Below are positions 33,926 through 45,432 of a stretch of 64,000 bases of DNA, piece after piece. This DNA comes from Trifolium pratense (taxonomy: Eukaryota > Streptophyta > Magnoliopsida > Fabales > Fabaceae), in contig NC_060064.1 in assembly GCF_020283565.1 (NCBI RefSeq), positions 20,356,337-20,420,336 of the forward strand, given 5' to 3'. The notes below the pieces were generated by a model, which saw nothing but the letters and a program-made list of their open reading frames with translations, was not told where the DNA came from and searched no databases. Position numbers and translations under genes: made by a program. Within the stretch, counting starts at the first letter, position 1. Each line of letters starts with the position of its first letter.

Positions 33926-36376
33926 ACACTGCAAAATTTTAGTTTCATAAGTTGACTATAAAATAAAACTAGTGTAGCTCCTATTACACCACTAATTGTA
34001 ACTAGTTTAGCCAAACAGAGTTAGTTAACTATAAAGACGATAGATAATATATATCCAACCATCAAATATTTCAATTTTTCTAGTGTAACCAACCAAATCA
34101 AAATGCAGCAACATGGGAAGCATAACAACTAGTACTAAACATTAGTCTTGAGCCATTTATATATTAATTATCTAAAACAATAATATTGAAGTTTCAGCTT
34201 TTGCAGTAAAACTAGATAAATATATTTGAGGATGTTTTTGTAATTTTTATTCATTCAGAGACTATAAAAATTATATCAAATAAAAGCGTTCATTCGGGGT
34301 TTAGAAATTCATTCAGCGTTCACTCTATGAAAACATGATCATCATAATCATTCATTCAGGGTTTAGAAATTCAAATTAACATTGTAACATTGAAACATTA
34401 TACTAAAGAAAAAGAATGAATTGGGGGTAAAATGAAAATTGAAAACTTACTTGTTTCTTCAGCTTTTCTTGAAGCCATAGTAAAATCATGAACACCACTT
34501 CTTGAATAATTCTCCATGATGATCATCAACAATCAAAATCAACAACAATAGTCAATAGAAGAAAAACAAGAAATCTAAAAGGCCAATCTTTGTTCTTCAA
34601 AATTGATCAGAGTGAAAAACAATGAAACCCAAAATTGCATTTTTCTTCGAAGCTAAAGAATGAAAAGAGAAAATAGCCTGCATATAGTGTATTGAAGAAC
34701 AAACCACCCAACACAAGATCGATAATATAAGATTACTCTAGCAAACTGCATAACTACAACTACATGCAAACATGGATAATATTATGCCTTGACACAGATG
34801 GAACGAACATCATCTTCACTTACTATATAATACTATATGATAAAACAAAACAATAATTCAAACTAAAATTGATCAAAACAACTTATGCATTGAAGAAACA
34901 AGCTAAGTATGCAAAGTACTCACAGGCCTGATGGCCAAAAAGTCCTTTTGCATTTGAGACTTTTGGTAAATAGTTTTCTGATAATCTGAACTTTGACCAA
35001 TCATCTCCAACTCACTTTCATTCCAAAATATCTATAAAAAAAAAAAAATCACAAATCACATGAAAAAATTTATGAGTAACCATATATTAAATATTTGAAA
35101 ACATAAAATTGACATTTGAACAAGTAAATTGGTACATTATAAACATGAACCAGAAAAAAACCACAGTTTCTACACTTCCATAAGAATACATTAGCAGCTG
35201 GAAATCACAAATAGACACACTATATAGGTGATGTAGTTCTGCATATACTACTTTTTCATGATAAGGATTACTAGTCCAAATGCTTTTTAAGAAACAAATA
35301 ACATAAATTCCTAAGAAAGCTTTAACAATACATTAATTCTTAAGAACTTTTATTCACACATAAAATTGATTTATATAATGATGGCCAGTGAAGCATTCAA
35401 TATCTTAATTAAGTATTTGGTTATTGGATAGTGACACATCACATAAAAGTATAGTAATTGAAATTTTCTTCTTCTTCTTCTTATCCTTTCATTATACTCT
35501 CGAGACTAGTAGCATACAAAATGAGTTTAGAACTAAATAAGAAACAAAGTAAGAAGCAAAAGATAGGACATACAAAAACAATATGAATCTTGTGAGTCTC
35601 CTAAAACAAACATGTATGCTAGAGGAATTCCAAAACGAAGACACCTAAAATCAACTAAGAAACAGTTCCTCATAAAAACATGACTAAGCTCATGTAATGG
35701 AAATACAAAACTCCTCTATAAAGAACTATACATCCTGTTATTAGAAAGGACAATTTTAACAATCTTACACTTCTAAAAGAAACTCTTCTATAACTCCCTC
35801 ACACTTTAGCATGTCACATTCAAACACTCCAAACTGAAGCTTTCGTTGTGGTTCCGAGGCTTCACCAACATCACTTCCAAACTAAATAGCAGAGGATAGA
35901 CTTTCCACACCATAGATAGTAACCATAAAAAATGCAACAACAAACAGGACATTAAAACAAAGTAAATCACAGTGAGGAGGCACAACAACAGAAAAATCAA
36001 AACAAAAAAAAATAACTTTAGAACAACCAAAGTGCATTAGAACAAATGGTTACCTTTGACGAACGAAGAATCGGCGAATCGGCATCGACGAAATCGGTTG
36101 AAGTGGAAGAATGAACCTTCGATGGTGGTACCAATTCTTCAAGAGATTTTGCGCGAACTGATGTCTGGAATTTGGGGATGAATCGACACTGGGTTAAGGA
36201 TTTTAGGGACGAATCCATACTGGGGTTTGAGATTTAGGGAGAATCGCCAATTGATATCGAGATCGTCACGGTTGAAGGATGAGTTGACGGTTTGCGATGC
36301 TGCGTTTCCCTTACGAGTGAGAGAAGGTTTGATTTAGAGCTAGGGTTGGAGATTACGAGTGAAAGAGAGAACGGAT

Positions 36377-36382
<6 letters not shown>

Positions 36383-36418
<36 letters not shown>
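36383..36418. repeat. (GA)n microsatellite
   Basis: Pure GA run of 36 bp in the right part of the CACTA element. Confidence 0.95.
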
Positions 36419-36422
<4 letters not shown>

Positions 36423-36870
36423 CTGAGAGTGAGAGAGGGAGACGGCGGTGCTTGGAGGAGACGGCGGAGAGTCGATTTGGGGTTGCAGCTGGGTTTGATC
36501 GATTTGGAGAAGATGGTGTTTGGTGATATCGCGTACGATGTGTTTGGTGAGAAGATAAGATTTGCCTTTCTTTTACTTGGTTCCAATTTTTTTTTTTTTT
36601 TATTCATACTGACTTTTTACATCTGTGGCTATATATGGCCAGATATATTTATATTTTAGATAATTTTCGCCATAATTACAGGATTGCCACCGCGTTCAGT
36701 CATGCTTCTGGTACATTGAAACCAGATGTAAAACGTTTTGTCTATATATTTTTCACATCTGTGGATATTGAAACCAGATGAAAAGACTACTCCATATAGC
36801 TTTTCACATCTGACGTATGTTCCTCAGATGTAACATGCTTATGTAATATGTCATTTTTCTACTAGTGACG

Positions 36871-37520
36871 GTACCTTATTTAAGGTACCGGTATCATCTA
36901 TTTTGATACCCTAAGTGCCACGTTATGTAACTCCAATGATAAAAAAAAAGGTACCGTATCATTAGTCTATGAAACTCTCTTAGATATTCTTATTGGAGAT
37001 GCTCTTAGTATAAGAGAAGTTTTTTTTTTAGATTCATTGAGTTATTAATTTAGTTAGTCTATAATATAGACCAAATACATTTAAAATTCAATGAATCTAA
37101 AAAGCAAATTTTCTCCTATATTAAGTATTATATTTTCATTTTGGTTAAAAAAAAATGTAAAAAAAGTATTTGTTATAATTTGGTCAAAAGAGAAAACAAT
37201 TTATAAATTTTTTTTATTCATTTTGGTCAATAAAGAAGAAAAAAAAACCATTTATTATATTTTGGTCAAAATGAAAAGACTATTTATTTATATTTTTTGG
37301 TCAAAAAGAAAAATCTATTTATTATCTTTCTTATAAAAAATACTATTTATAATGATTTTTATCAACCAATCAAAATACTCTCTTCGATATTTTTTATAAG
37401 AAACTTTTAAATTTTTAGATTCATTCAATAATTAATGTATTTGAATTATATTATAGACCAAATACATTATCTATTTAATGAACTTAACAAAATAACTGTT
37501 TCTTATAAAAATGAAGCAGA
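36871..37520. other. MITE remnants and short hairpins
   Basis: Next to the CACTA end, GGTACCTTATTTAAGGTACC and then TTGGAGATGCTCTTA resemble one end of a PIF/Harbinger-type MITE. Two TAGATTCATTGA/TCAATGAATCTA hairpins follow (37029-37100 and about 37417-37490). No gene. Confidence 0.4.
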
Positions 37521-39820
37521 GGAGAATGTAACAACTATAAATAATGTTATTGTCATTGTTCACCAATTATGAATCTGTTTAAACAATTTTCTATCAGGCC
37601 ATTGTTTCCACCGACGGAAAAACCCATTTCCATGAAGTGTTTATAGAAATCTTTCTTTCCCTCTCTGATATGCATTCACTGAAACCCTAAGTTCAAACGC
37701 AAGTTTTACTGAAACCCTCTCACAAAAATCATTCCCTCTCTATAAGCCATAAGTTCAAACGTATTCATTTATTACTGAAACCATTCACAAAACCAATCAC
37801 AAAGCTCTCATTTAACTCATTCATGAAATTCAATCACGAAGTTAATTCATGGCCTAAATATCAGTCATGAATCTCATTCACAAGCGTGCACGAAGTATCC
37901 TTCACAAGTGTCCATGGAATAGAGTAATTTTCAGATCTGAATAATACTAATTCCACTTTCTATATATAAAGATTTTTCACATTCAAGGTAATATGATTCT
38001 GTTCTATTTTCGACTAGATGGTGTTTTTGCTCTTGATGCTCTTGATTCATAAAACTATTTTTTGCTATCATTGTGGTGTTTTTGGTTGGTTCCGCCGATA
38101 TGTGTATCTATAACTGCTTGTTGAGATTTCAAGATTTTAGTATATGGTTTTTGAGTTAGTGGATTTATTTAGACGGGCGTCTCTGAGTTCTAAGAGACTC
38201 TGTGCAAAATTTAAAAGTGGCCCTTAATAAAAAAAATATAATTTTTTTTTTAAAAAAATTATCGATTTAAATTGTATATAATATAAAAAAAATCATTTTT
38301 ATTCTTGTAATCATATAAATTATCAATATTAAACCAATTGCATTAAATCAAATAGAACAAGAAATACAAAATAATTATCTTTGTATATAACGTCAAAAAA
38401 AACATCTTAATCTAAGATTAAATTTTATGCAAAGATTAAAATGGACTAGAACTATATTTCCGAGTATATATAACTAATCTATTGATACTCATAATATTTT
38501 ATGAACATTAATAATATATAACTATTATTTTAGAACATAAAATTTAATTTATTAATATAAGTCTGATATTTTATGGGTATAAATAATATATAAGTAATAT
38601 TATAGGACCTCAAAATTTTGAGTTGAGGCCCTCAAAATTCTGAGGTCCGATGCCGTCGCACTTCCCGCACATGTGTGCAGGCCGGCTCTATAATATTTAT
38701 TTGTATATGAAATATTTTTTAGAGTATTATCTGAATCTAAGTTACTGTGACGGTCATCATAAAAGTTAAACATATCAGAACTTCACAATATGTTGAAAGA
38801 TGAGACTCATGGGAAAGAGAAACTTGAAGAAAATCTATGTCCAGTTTGTTTCAGATTTTTTAGAAGAAAAAAAATCTTATTTTTTTTTAAAAGTTATTTT
38901 ACTTATGTTTGTTTTAGATTTTTTTAAAAATCATTTTTTAAAAGATGTTTTCAATAGCTTTTTTTAAAATCTATATTTGTTTTCTTGATAAACATGAGGA
39001 AATCTATTTTATTTTTTTTAAATTACAAACCACGTGCAAAGTGAAGTTAATTGAAGGAAATAGATTTTTATAATTGTAAACAAATGTAAAGTAGCTTTAA
39101 ATTTTTTTCAAAATCTCTAGATTTTATTAAAGAAAAAATCACTTTTAGTGGTATTGAATTATCTATTATTTGTCATGTGATCTACATCTAGTGCCATGTT
39201 AATATTTGTTGCCTTATTGTGATTGTTGACACTAATTATCTCTTGCATTATGGCAGGGTGTGTTTTTATTTTTGAATGTTTAATCTAGATTGACTTGTTC
39301 AAATTAGAAAATCTTCCTAATATTAAAAATGTAGTTGCTGATACATTATTTGTCAATCAAAGCATCAAGAGTGACAGTTATCATGTGAGTTCCTTTTATT
39401 TGTACATTTGCATATTATGAGTTCATGCATGTATATGTAAAGTTTCTGTATTATTTTTTCCTTGCTTTGTTTCTTCTATATCCATTGAGTCGTTTTTTGT
39501 TTATAAGTGATTGTGAGTGCCAAGTTACTTATAGTTAGTATTATTTTACTTTTGTTTTCTTAATATGTGATGTCAAGAACCTTTTCTTATGAATAAGTCT
39601 GTGAGGATCATTAAACTTTTTGCCATGTGTATGATATCTGTCTTAACATCAAACAAGTATAGTTTTTTGTTCCTTCGCTTCAATCTTTTAATTTGCTTCA
39701 ATCTTTTAAATTTGTATAAGTAATACTATGACAGAAATAGTTGCTTGGATATGTTAACAACTGCTAACAATTTAACATTCTTTTGCATTCATTATATGGA
39801 GAACATTTTTCACTATAGAT
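37521..39820. other. Non-coding DNA with possible gene-derived pieces
   Basis: 37600-38000 looks like a 5'-UTR with a donor (ATTCAAG|GTAATATG, about 37985). 38180-38700 ends in GCAGGCCGGCTCT, a hAT-type tip. At about 39300-39380 a frame encodes LENLPNIKNVVADTLFVNQS and IKSDSYH before a GTGAGT donor, which looks like an exon that I cannot identify. No complete gene is supported. Confidence 0.4.
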
Positions 39821-39879
39821 GTAGTAATTGTAGGACTGCTACTTTGGATTTAATGATTCCAAAGTAGGTAAAGCTAGCG

Positions 39880-40170
39880 ATAATAATCACCATGAAACAG
39901 GTGTGGTCTATGGAGAAAATTGAAGGTGAATACTGGCGCATAATAGAGCAACCGATTGATGAGGTCGAGGTATTATTCTTTTGAAATATTGTTGGTTTTC
40001 AATGTAACATGCATAAGAAAACAGTTTATGCATCAATATATAATTTTTGTAGGTGTATTGTAGAGCTGACTAGCAAACTAGAGCCTTTAGAAATGGTTTT
40101 CCAAACACATCGTCCTTAACTAGAGAATTTTGTATGCCATGATTGGCTGGAATCTTATTCAAATAAGGAC
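39880..40170 (+). pseudogene. JMJ14-type H3K4 demethylase fragment, left arm
   Basis: Exon 1 (to 39969) encodes EKIEGEYWRIIEQPIDEVE. The intron 39970-40052 has GT..TTTTTGTAG. Exon 2 begins VYCRAD, then a TAG stop, QTRAFRNGFP and, in the loop, a shifted YAMIGWNL. The sequence xIEGEYWRIxEQPxDEVEVYYGADL..GSGF..YxxSGWNLNN lies just N-terminal to the JmjC domain in the plant JMJ14/15/18 group of H3K4 demethylases. YYG to YCR and the stop show decay. It is a fragment of about 60 residues of a protein near 900. Confidence 0.82.
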
Positions 40171-40186
40171 AAATTTGAATCACTCT

Positions 40187-40480
40187 TAGTTAAGGATGAT
40201 GTCTTGTGAAAACCATTTCCTAGTCCAGTTTGTTACCAAGTAAGCTCCATAATACACCTACAAAAGTCATATATTGATACATAAATTGTTTTCTTAAGCA
40301 TGTTATACATTGTAATCCAACAATGTTTTAATGAAATAATACCTCAACTTCATCAATCGGTTGCTCTATTATCCGCCAGTATTCACCTTCTATTTCCTCC
40401 ACAGACAGCACCCGTTTCTCATGGTGATTATTATTACTACTTTTATCATCTTTGCAATCATTGAATCCAAATTAGCAATG
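40187..40480 (-). pseudogene. JMJ14-type H3K4 demethylase fragment, right arm
   Basis: On the minus strand: SVEEIEGEYWRIIEQPIDEV up to 40343, intron 40342-40258 (GT..TTTTGTAG), then VYYGAYL. This arm keeps the YYG that the other arm lost. It carries no catalytic residues. It is convergent with the left arm. Confidence 0.82.
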
Positions 40481-40854
40481 CTACATATACAACAGCTGTA
40501 GTGAAAAATGTTTTTCCGCCTAATACATAAATGAAGTTTGAAACATATACAATCAAACAAAAGATAGATGACACCTTCAAGTTAAATTGATGCTGTAATC
40601 CCCGACTTTTAGATTAATGTAGGATTTAGTTAATTTCTAGTTTTGTTCTATTAGGAATTAATTATTTTGTGTGTTTGTGTTATTATTTAATTTTTTTAGC
40701 ATGTTAAATAATTAATTAACGGGAATTTAGAGTAGAAGGGACGAGATAGTGAAAATAAATAATTAAGTTATAATTACAAGACTTTTAGGAAATTAACATA
40801 AGTGAAGAGAAAAATAGAAAAAATAAGAAATTTAGAAGAAATTAACATAAGATT

Positions 40855-41038
40855 ATTTATATTTCATGGTTTTGGTTTATAGGTAAAATAGCTAGTAAGT
40901 TTTCTTGTGTTTTTTCAGATTAGTGTAAGAATCTATTAAAATGCATTATTAGCATGTATTGGTCCCTATAAGAATTGTAAAGGTTGAGTACCCCTTGTAC
41001 TTCTTATAATTCAATTTTTGCTTATAAAAAAAAAAAAA
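40855..41038 (+). mobile_element. LINE 3' end with poly-A, inside the solo LTR
   Basis: Contains GGTTGAGTACCCCTTGTACT, TCTTATAATTC and a terminal A-run, matching 24165-24520. It is 5'-truncated, as usual for LINE insertions. Confidence 0.6.
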
Positions 41039-41224
41039 AGTGTGGGGTGCGGAGTTTAATTAGCGCGTAAAGAGAGGGATATGGGTTAGTAAAACGGTAG
41101 AGAAAGATGTTTTGGGTATATAAATTAGTTTCTAAATGTTTATGAGATTTTTCCTGGGTTTAAATCGCCGAAATCATATTTTTTGGGTGTTTTAATGGAG
41201 TTTCGTGTTACTGTTCATGTTGTT

Positions 41225-41530
41225 CTTCGTGTTTGCATCGGTGCAAACCATCCTTGCACCAGTTCATCTGGGTTTTGAGAGGTTTGCATCGGTGCGAGCC
41301 CTTCTTGTGTTGTTTGCATTGGTGCATCCCTACCATGCATCGATTCTTGTTTGTTCTTGGGTTGTTCATTTTTTCTTCTTGCAGCGGTGCATCCCTGTTA
41401 TGCACTGGATCAACCATTCCCAGGTAGTCTTGCATTAGTTCAAGGCTCCCTGAGCCGACTCAAACTTTTCAAGAGTTGCCTTTGCATCAGTGCAACCCAG
41501 TTTTGCACCGGTGCAACTTTGCCAAAATAT
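41225..41530. repeat. Interspersed TGCATCGGTGCA-type palindromic repeats
   Basis: At least eight copies of words such as TTGCATCGGTGCAA, GCACCGGTGCA and GCAGCGGTGCATCCC occur in about 300 bp of the solo LTR. Open frames on both strands here (up to 77 codons) are a by-product of the repeat and show no domain. Confidence 0.6.
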
Positions 41531-41743
41531 TATTTTCTCGAAGTTGTTTTGAAAATCGATAATTAAGCTTTTCTAGAGTTTTAAAGAAATTATGTTTTGT
41601 TACGGGGCTCTCTATTAATGCCTGTTTTTTTTAAAAAAAAAATTAATAAAGTCGATTAATCCCTTTCTGTTACTAATTAACATAAATTTTTAGCAAGTTC
41701 TAAAATGATCTTAAAATAAAAACATTGGGAACTGTTTGAATAT

Positions 41744-41936
41744 TGTTATGAATAATATGTAATGAATGTCCATTATGTGGTAGGTTTTCTTGTCCCCTAG
41801 TGTGTCCTATAAATGACACTCTTATTTCCATGTAAACACACACTTGTGAATAAGTTTATTCCTTTCTCTTATCCCTTTCTCTTCTTCCTCTCTATTCTTC
41901 CATATTATTGTTCATGCTTAGAAATAGTTTATAACA
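41744..41936 (+). repeat. 5' LTR of the non-autonomous element
   Basis: TGTTATGAATAATATG...AAATAGTTTATAACA. A TATA-like CCTATAAATGACAC is about 65 bp into the LTR and could be its promoter. Confidence 0.93.
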
Positions 41937-42070
41937 CGTTATCAGCACGATAGTCTCTCCCATTTCAAGAAAGGTATAGCAACAATGGGAAGTGACAATT
42001 TTATTTTATCTATGATTTTTTTTATTCTATTTTTTCAGATTTTTTTTCTTCTCGTTTTTTTTTTAATTCA

Positions 42071-42708
42071 CAAACCTACGATCCAGAAGTATCGTGGTGA
42101 TATATGAATCCTGTAGATTCATAGTGTGATGAAACTTTAAAATATGAATCCTGAAGATTCATAGTATGATGAAATTTTAAAATATGAATCCTGAAGATTC
42201 ATAAGCATACACTTATAAAAGTACCGTAAAATATCTTTTAAAATATGAATCCCGAAGATTCATAGATATAAGTAAAATCAATATCTTGTTAATCTTTTAG
42301 AAGAATTCAAAAACATCAATCCCTGAAGGATTGGATAAATAACTGATTTGATTTGTTATACAGTTCTTGAACAATTTAAGAATCAATTTTTATTCTCCAT
42401 AATTCTAAAAAATTCATTACGGATACATCTATGAAGGATCGTACAATTAGATCTATTATATAGTTCTCAAAGAACTTAAAAATTCAAATTTTGTGCTCCA
42501 TGAAATCTTGATGAATTCAATTGTGACACATCCCTGAAGGATGTAAAAAAAATAATATATTGATAAGATCTATTATAGAGGTTTTGAAGAACTTATGAAT
42601 GATTCAATATATATGCATCCTAAAGGATTGTACAAATGATTATTTGTACATTATAAATATGTTATATAGTTCCTGAAGAACTTTAAAATTAAATCTATTT
42701 CTTTGTAT

Positions 42709-42743
<35 letters not shown>

Positions 42744-43275
42744 GTTGTTGTTGTTGTTGTTGTTGTTGTTAATTCATGTTCATGATCACGTTTTTTTTTA
42801 TTTATATTGTTACATGTTGATGAGATTATGATAATCTTGTTGAATTCCAGAAGAATTTAACATTAAAGCATCCTCGAAGGATTGCTCAAATAATAAGATT
42901 TTTGTTGTTAGTAAATATCAATTTTGATATAGTTCCCGAAGAACTAAAGAAGAAAAAGCAGACATTGATATTGAAGCATCCCTGAAGGATTGCAAGAAAA
43001 ATTTTTATATTATTGTTTTGAAGATTTGGGACATAGTTCTTGGAGAACTAAAGAGTTGCGCATCCCATAAGGATTGCTAAATGAATTAATTACTCTTAAA
43101 CACTATAAAGATAAATTGTAATATAGTTCCAGAAAAACCAAAAGTTTAATATTAGAGCATCTTAGAAAAATTTGCTCTGAAGCATCTTGAAATGATTTTT
43201 CATAATCGTTATCTATAAATATTAAATGGTATATATAGTTCTCTATTATGCTCCTGAAGTAGCAAATTTGAGAAA
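42071..43275 (+). repeat. Array of about twenty mini-hairpins with a CTGAA loop
   Basis: The leader contains repeated short palindromes with a nearly constant 5-base loop and stems that change in step. Examples: TGAATC-CTGAA-GATTCA (about 42146, 42183), CAATCC-CTGAA-GGATTG (42326), ACATCC-CTGAA-GGATGT (42525), AGTTC-CTGAA-GAACT (42668), AGTTC-CCGAA-GAACT (42931). Loops vary as CTGTA, CCGAA, CAGAA, TCAAA and TTGGA. Spacing is about 30-60 bp. The arm pairs stay complementary though their sequence differs, as expected for RNA structure under selection. Confidence 0.75.
42711..42771. repeat. (ATT)n-(GTT)n compound microsatellite
   Basis: ATT run 42711-42743 followed directly by a GTT run 42744-42771, within the non-autonomous element. 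Confidence 0.95.
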
Positions 43276-43897
43276 TAATTTTAAGAGTATGTTAAAAGAT
43301 TAATCACATATTGCTTGCATATACCTTCGATGCATATTCTATATATATTTTTTCGATATATTATGCATTATTATACAATTAATTTTTTTTTTTTTTAAAA
43401 AAAGAAATTATACAATTGATTTAAAATAATAGGATTGTGAAAGGTGTATATTGCTTTTAAATTCCCTCAATTATTTTATAGCAACAGTTACTATTTTTTT
43501 TAATTGATATATTTAGAAAAAAATTCTATACAAATTGATTGCTTCACTTTATCTTATTCTGGTGTACGTTTCACTTTTATATCAGAATTTAATTTAATTT
43601 TTTTTGTGCCTCAATTTATTGTATATTTTAATTTATTATTATAATATTGGATGATTGAGTTTTTGTAAAGACTAAAAACAATTTTGAGTGAGTTTATTTA
43701 TATTAATTATTAATTAGTTCTAATTAATCATTAATTTATTATTACTTTTCCCTTCACCATGGTTTTATCCCACTGGGTTTTCCTGGTAAGGTTTTTAATG
43801 AGGCAGTTCACACATAAATGATGATGTACTCTTTTCCTTCACTTGATTTTTTTTTTTTTTAGAGAAAGAATATCCTTCATGGACATTCAAGGGGGAG

Positions 43898-44090
43898 TGT
43901 TATGAATAATATGTAATGAATGTCCATTATGTGGTAGGTTTTCTTGTCCCCTAGTGTGTCCTATAAATGACACTCTTATTTCCATGTAAACACACACTTG
44001 TGAATAAGTTTATTCCTTTCTCTTATCCCTTTCTCTTCTTCCTCTCTATTCTTCCATATTATTGTTCATGCTTAGAAATAGTTTATAACA
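43898..44090 (+). repeat. 3' LTR of the non-autonomous element
   Basis: No difference from the 5' LTR was seen on reading both. It is preceded by the polypurine tract at 43884-43897. Confidence 0.93.
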
Positions 44091-44933
44091 AATATTAAGA
44101 AATAATTTATAAGTTATTAATTGATGAGGTTTAAGCCGTTGAATATTAAGAATTAATTTATAAGTAAGCTGTTGCTATTTATGTTGTTATAAGCCGTTGA
44201 TCATTGATTTAGTTCATTTAATTAGTTGATTTTAGTAGTTGTTTAAATTGATGTTGTTGAGTAAAAAATATGATCATGCATTCATCCATAAGTCTAAGCA
44301 GTTGATAAGCCGTTGAAGAGTGTTTTCTGGAAAATAATTCTGACCTCCGTCCTTGGTACCACATGCATATAGAGAGTGTGTTGCATTGCATCACATTATG
44401 TTTGTAATTATTGAATTTAATTTTTATGCTTGAGTTGTTTTTATTTTCAATAATTCTATCTTGAGTTACTACATGATGTGAGTTTAATTATTTCGTTATG
44501 TTTTATCCATCAAAGAAGATAATGTGTTTTTTACTATTTCTTGGATTACTTTAAATTCAGTAATCTTTTGTGACCGTGTTACTCACCCCTTGTTGTTTCC
44601 CTTTCTATCTTGGCCCTACGATGTACAATCGTATATTTTCAGGTAGATGATCATCCTTAGTCGCTGAGTTCGGAGATGGCATTAGGAAGCTGTCAACGTT
44701 TATCGCTTTCAGTTATGTGGAGTCTATGCTAGGATATTTTTTGGAGAAACTATATTTTTTGGGGAAACTTTTTTTCGAGACACCGTGATCTAAACTTGGA
44801 GATTAGTTATTTGGTTTATTTTTAGTTCCGCCGCATAAATTTTGTTTGGTTGAGTATGTGTGACACCTTTTTTAAATAAATGAAGTTATTTTGATAATTA
44901 AAATCAGTGGGGTTTAGAGGGTGTTACATATGC

Positions 44934-45423
44934 TACCTGACTTGCCATGGATTGTTTTTGAAGCAATCTAGTATACATAAATGGAAGAATAAAAATGACA
45001 TTACTTTATACAATTATATATACTTAAAATTTTATTCAACATGTTAGTGTTTCTATCAATATACCACATCATATTTTTTTGGATTTAACCCTCTTATTCA
45101 CGGGAGAAGGGGATCCCGGTAATACAGAGTTCTGCTGCAAGGTACGTTAAGGTTGGCCAATAATTGTTCCAATTAGAAAATAAACTCGGGTTCTCCCGTA
45201 CGATTCGTCTTATGGGAGCTCATCCACTTAATCCCAATGTCTTTGGTTCAGACCACATCATATTAAAAATGTATCGTATCCTTTCTTTGTCCCTTTCATA
45301 ATGCACGTTGGAATTGTATACATGTCATATAATTAAGAGCATTGCTTTATCGTGACAATTTTGTGAGCATTGCTTCTAATTAAGCGCATGATCTAAAGTG
45401 AATTCACATGATTACACTCATAA
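44934..45423. other. Intergenic DNA with a decayed repeat
   Basis: 45080-45245 contains CACGGGAGAAGGGGATCCCG and GGTTCTCCCGTACGATTCG, a mosaic that looks like an old repeat. No gene. Confidence 0.35.
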
Positions 45424-45432
45424 TAAACAATT

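Larger units (their letters stand above)
32853..36867 (-). mobile_element. Complete CACTA transposon, 4015 bp, TSD ACG
   Basis: It begins CACTAGTAGAAAAA at 32853 and ends TTTTTCTACTAGTG at 36867. The direct 3-bp target duplication ACG is at 32850-32852 and 36868-36870. Both ends carry inverted and direct TTTTACATCTG / CAGATGTAAA subterminal repeats. There is no full transposase. The minus strand has several exon-like pieces with GT donors: 36218-36054 (begins MDSSLKSLTQCRFIPKF), 34517-34451 (MENYSRSGVHDFTMASRKAE), a carboxypeptidase-like piece near 33925-33826, and a last piece ending at about 33407. This is a non-autonomous CACTA that probably carries captured sequence. Confidence 0.92.
39825..40497. 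repeat. Inverted repeat built from a JmjC demethylase fragment
   Basis: Left arm about 39825-40122, loop about 40123-40186, right arm about 40187-40497. The arms are roughly 85% alike by eye. Both contain the end of one exon, a complete 83-85 bp GT-AG intron and the start of the next exon, so the source was genomic DNA, not mRNA. Confidence 0.85.
41744..44090 (+). mobile_element. Complete non-autonomous LTR retrotransposon, 2347 bp
   Basis: The 193-bp LTRs (41744-41936 and 43898-44090) look identical throughout. The 5-bp target duplication AATAT is at 41739-41743 and 44091-44095. Just after the 5' LTR is CGTTATCAGCACGA, a primer-binding site type of copia elements. Just before the 3' LTR is the purine tract AAGGGGGAG. 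The 1961-bp interior has no gag or pol, so it must depend on proteins supplied by another element. Identical LTRs mean a recent insertion. Confidence 0.93.
40594..44928 (+). mobile_element. Solo LTR (~1.98 kb without insertions) of a gypsy-like element
   Basis: It begins TGTAATCCCCGACTTTTAG and ends GGTTTAGAGGGTGTTACA, with TGTAA/TTACA inverted tips. The flanks share four of five bases (GATGC at 40589-40593, TATGC at 44929-44933). The start and end style is that of chromovirus (Tekay-type) LTRs. It has been invaded by a LINE tail (40855-41038) and by a complete young LTR element (41744-44090). No internal gypsy genes adjoin it. Confidence 0.72.

Noticed and set aside
36353..36659. Arg/Glu-rich or Ser/Leu-rich protein
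   Set aside because: The frames are produced by the GA microsatellite within the CACTA element.
41205..41438. Small Cys-rich peptide gene
   Set aside because: Open frames on both strands arise from TGCA-rich repeats in a solo LTR. There is no signal peptide with a consistent cysteine pattern.
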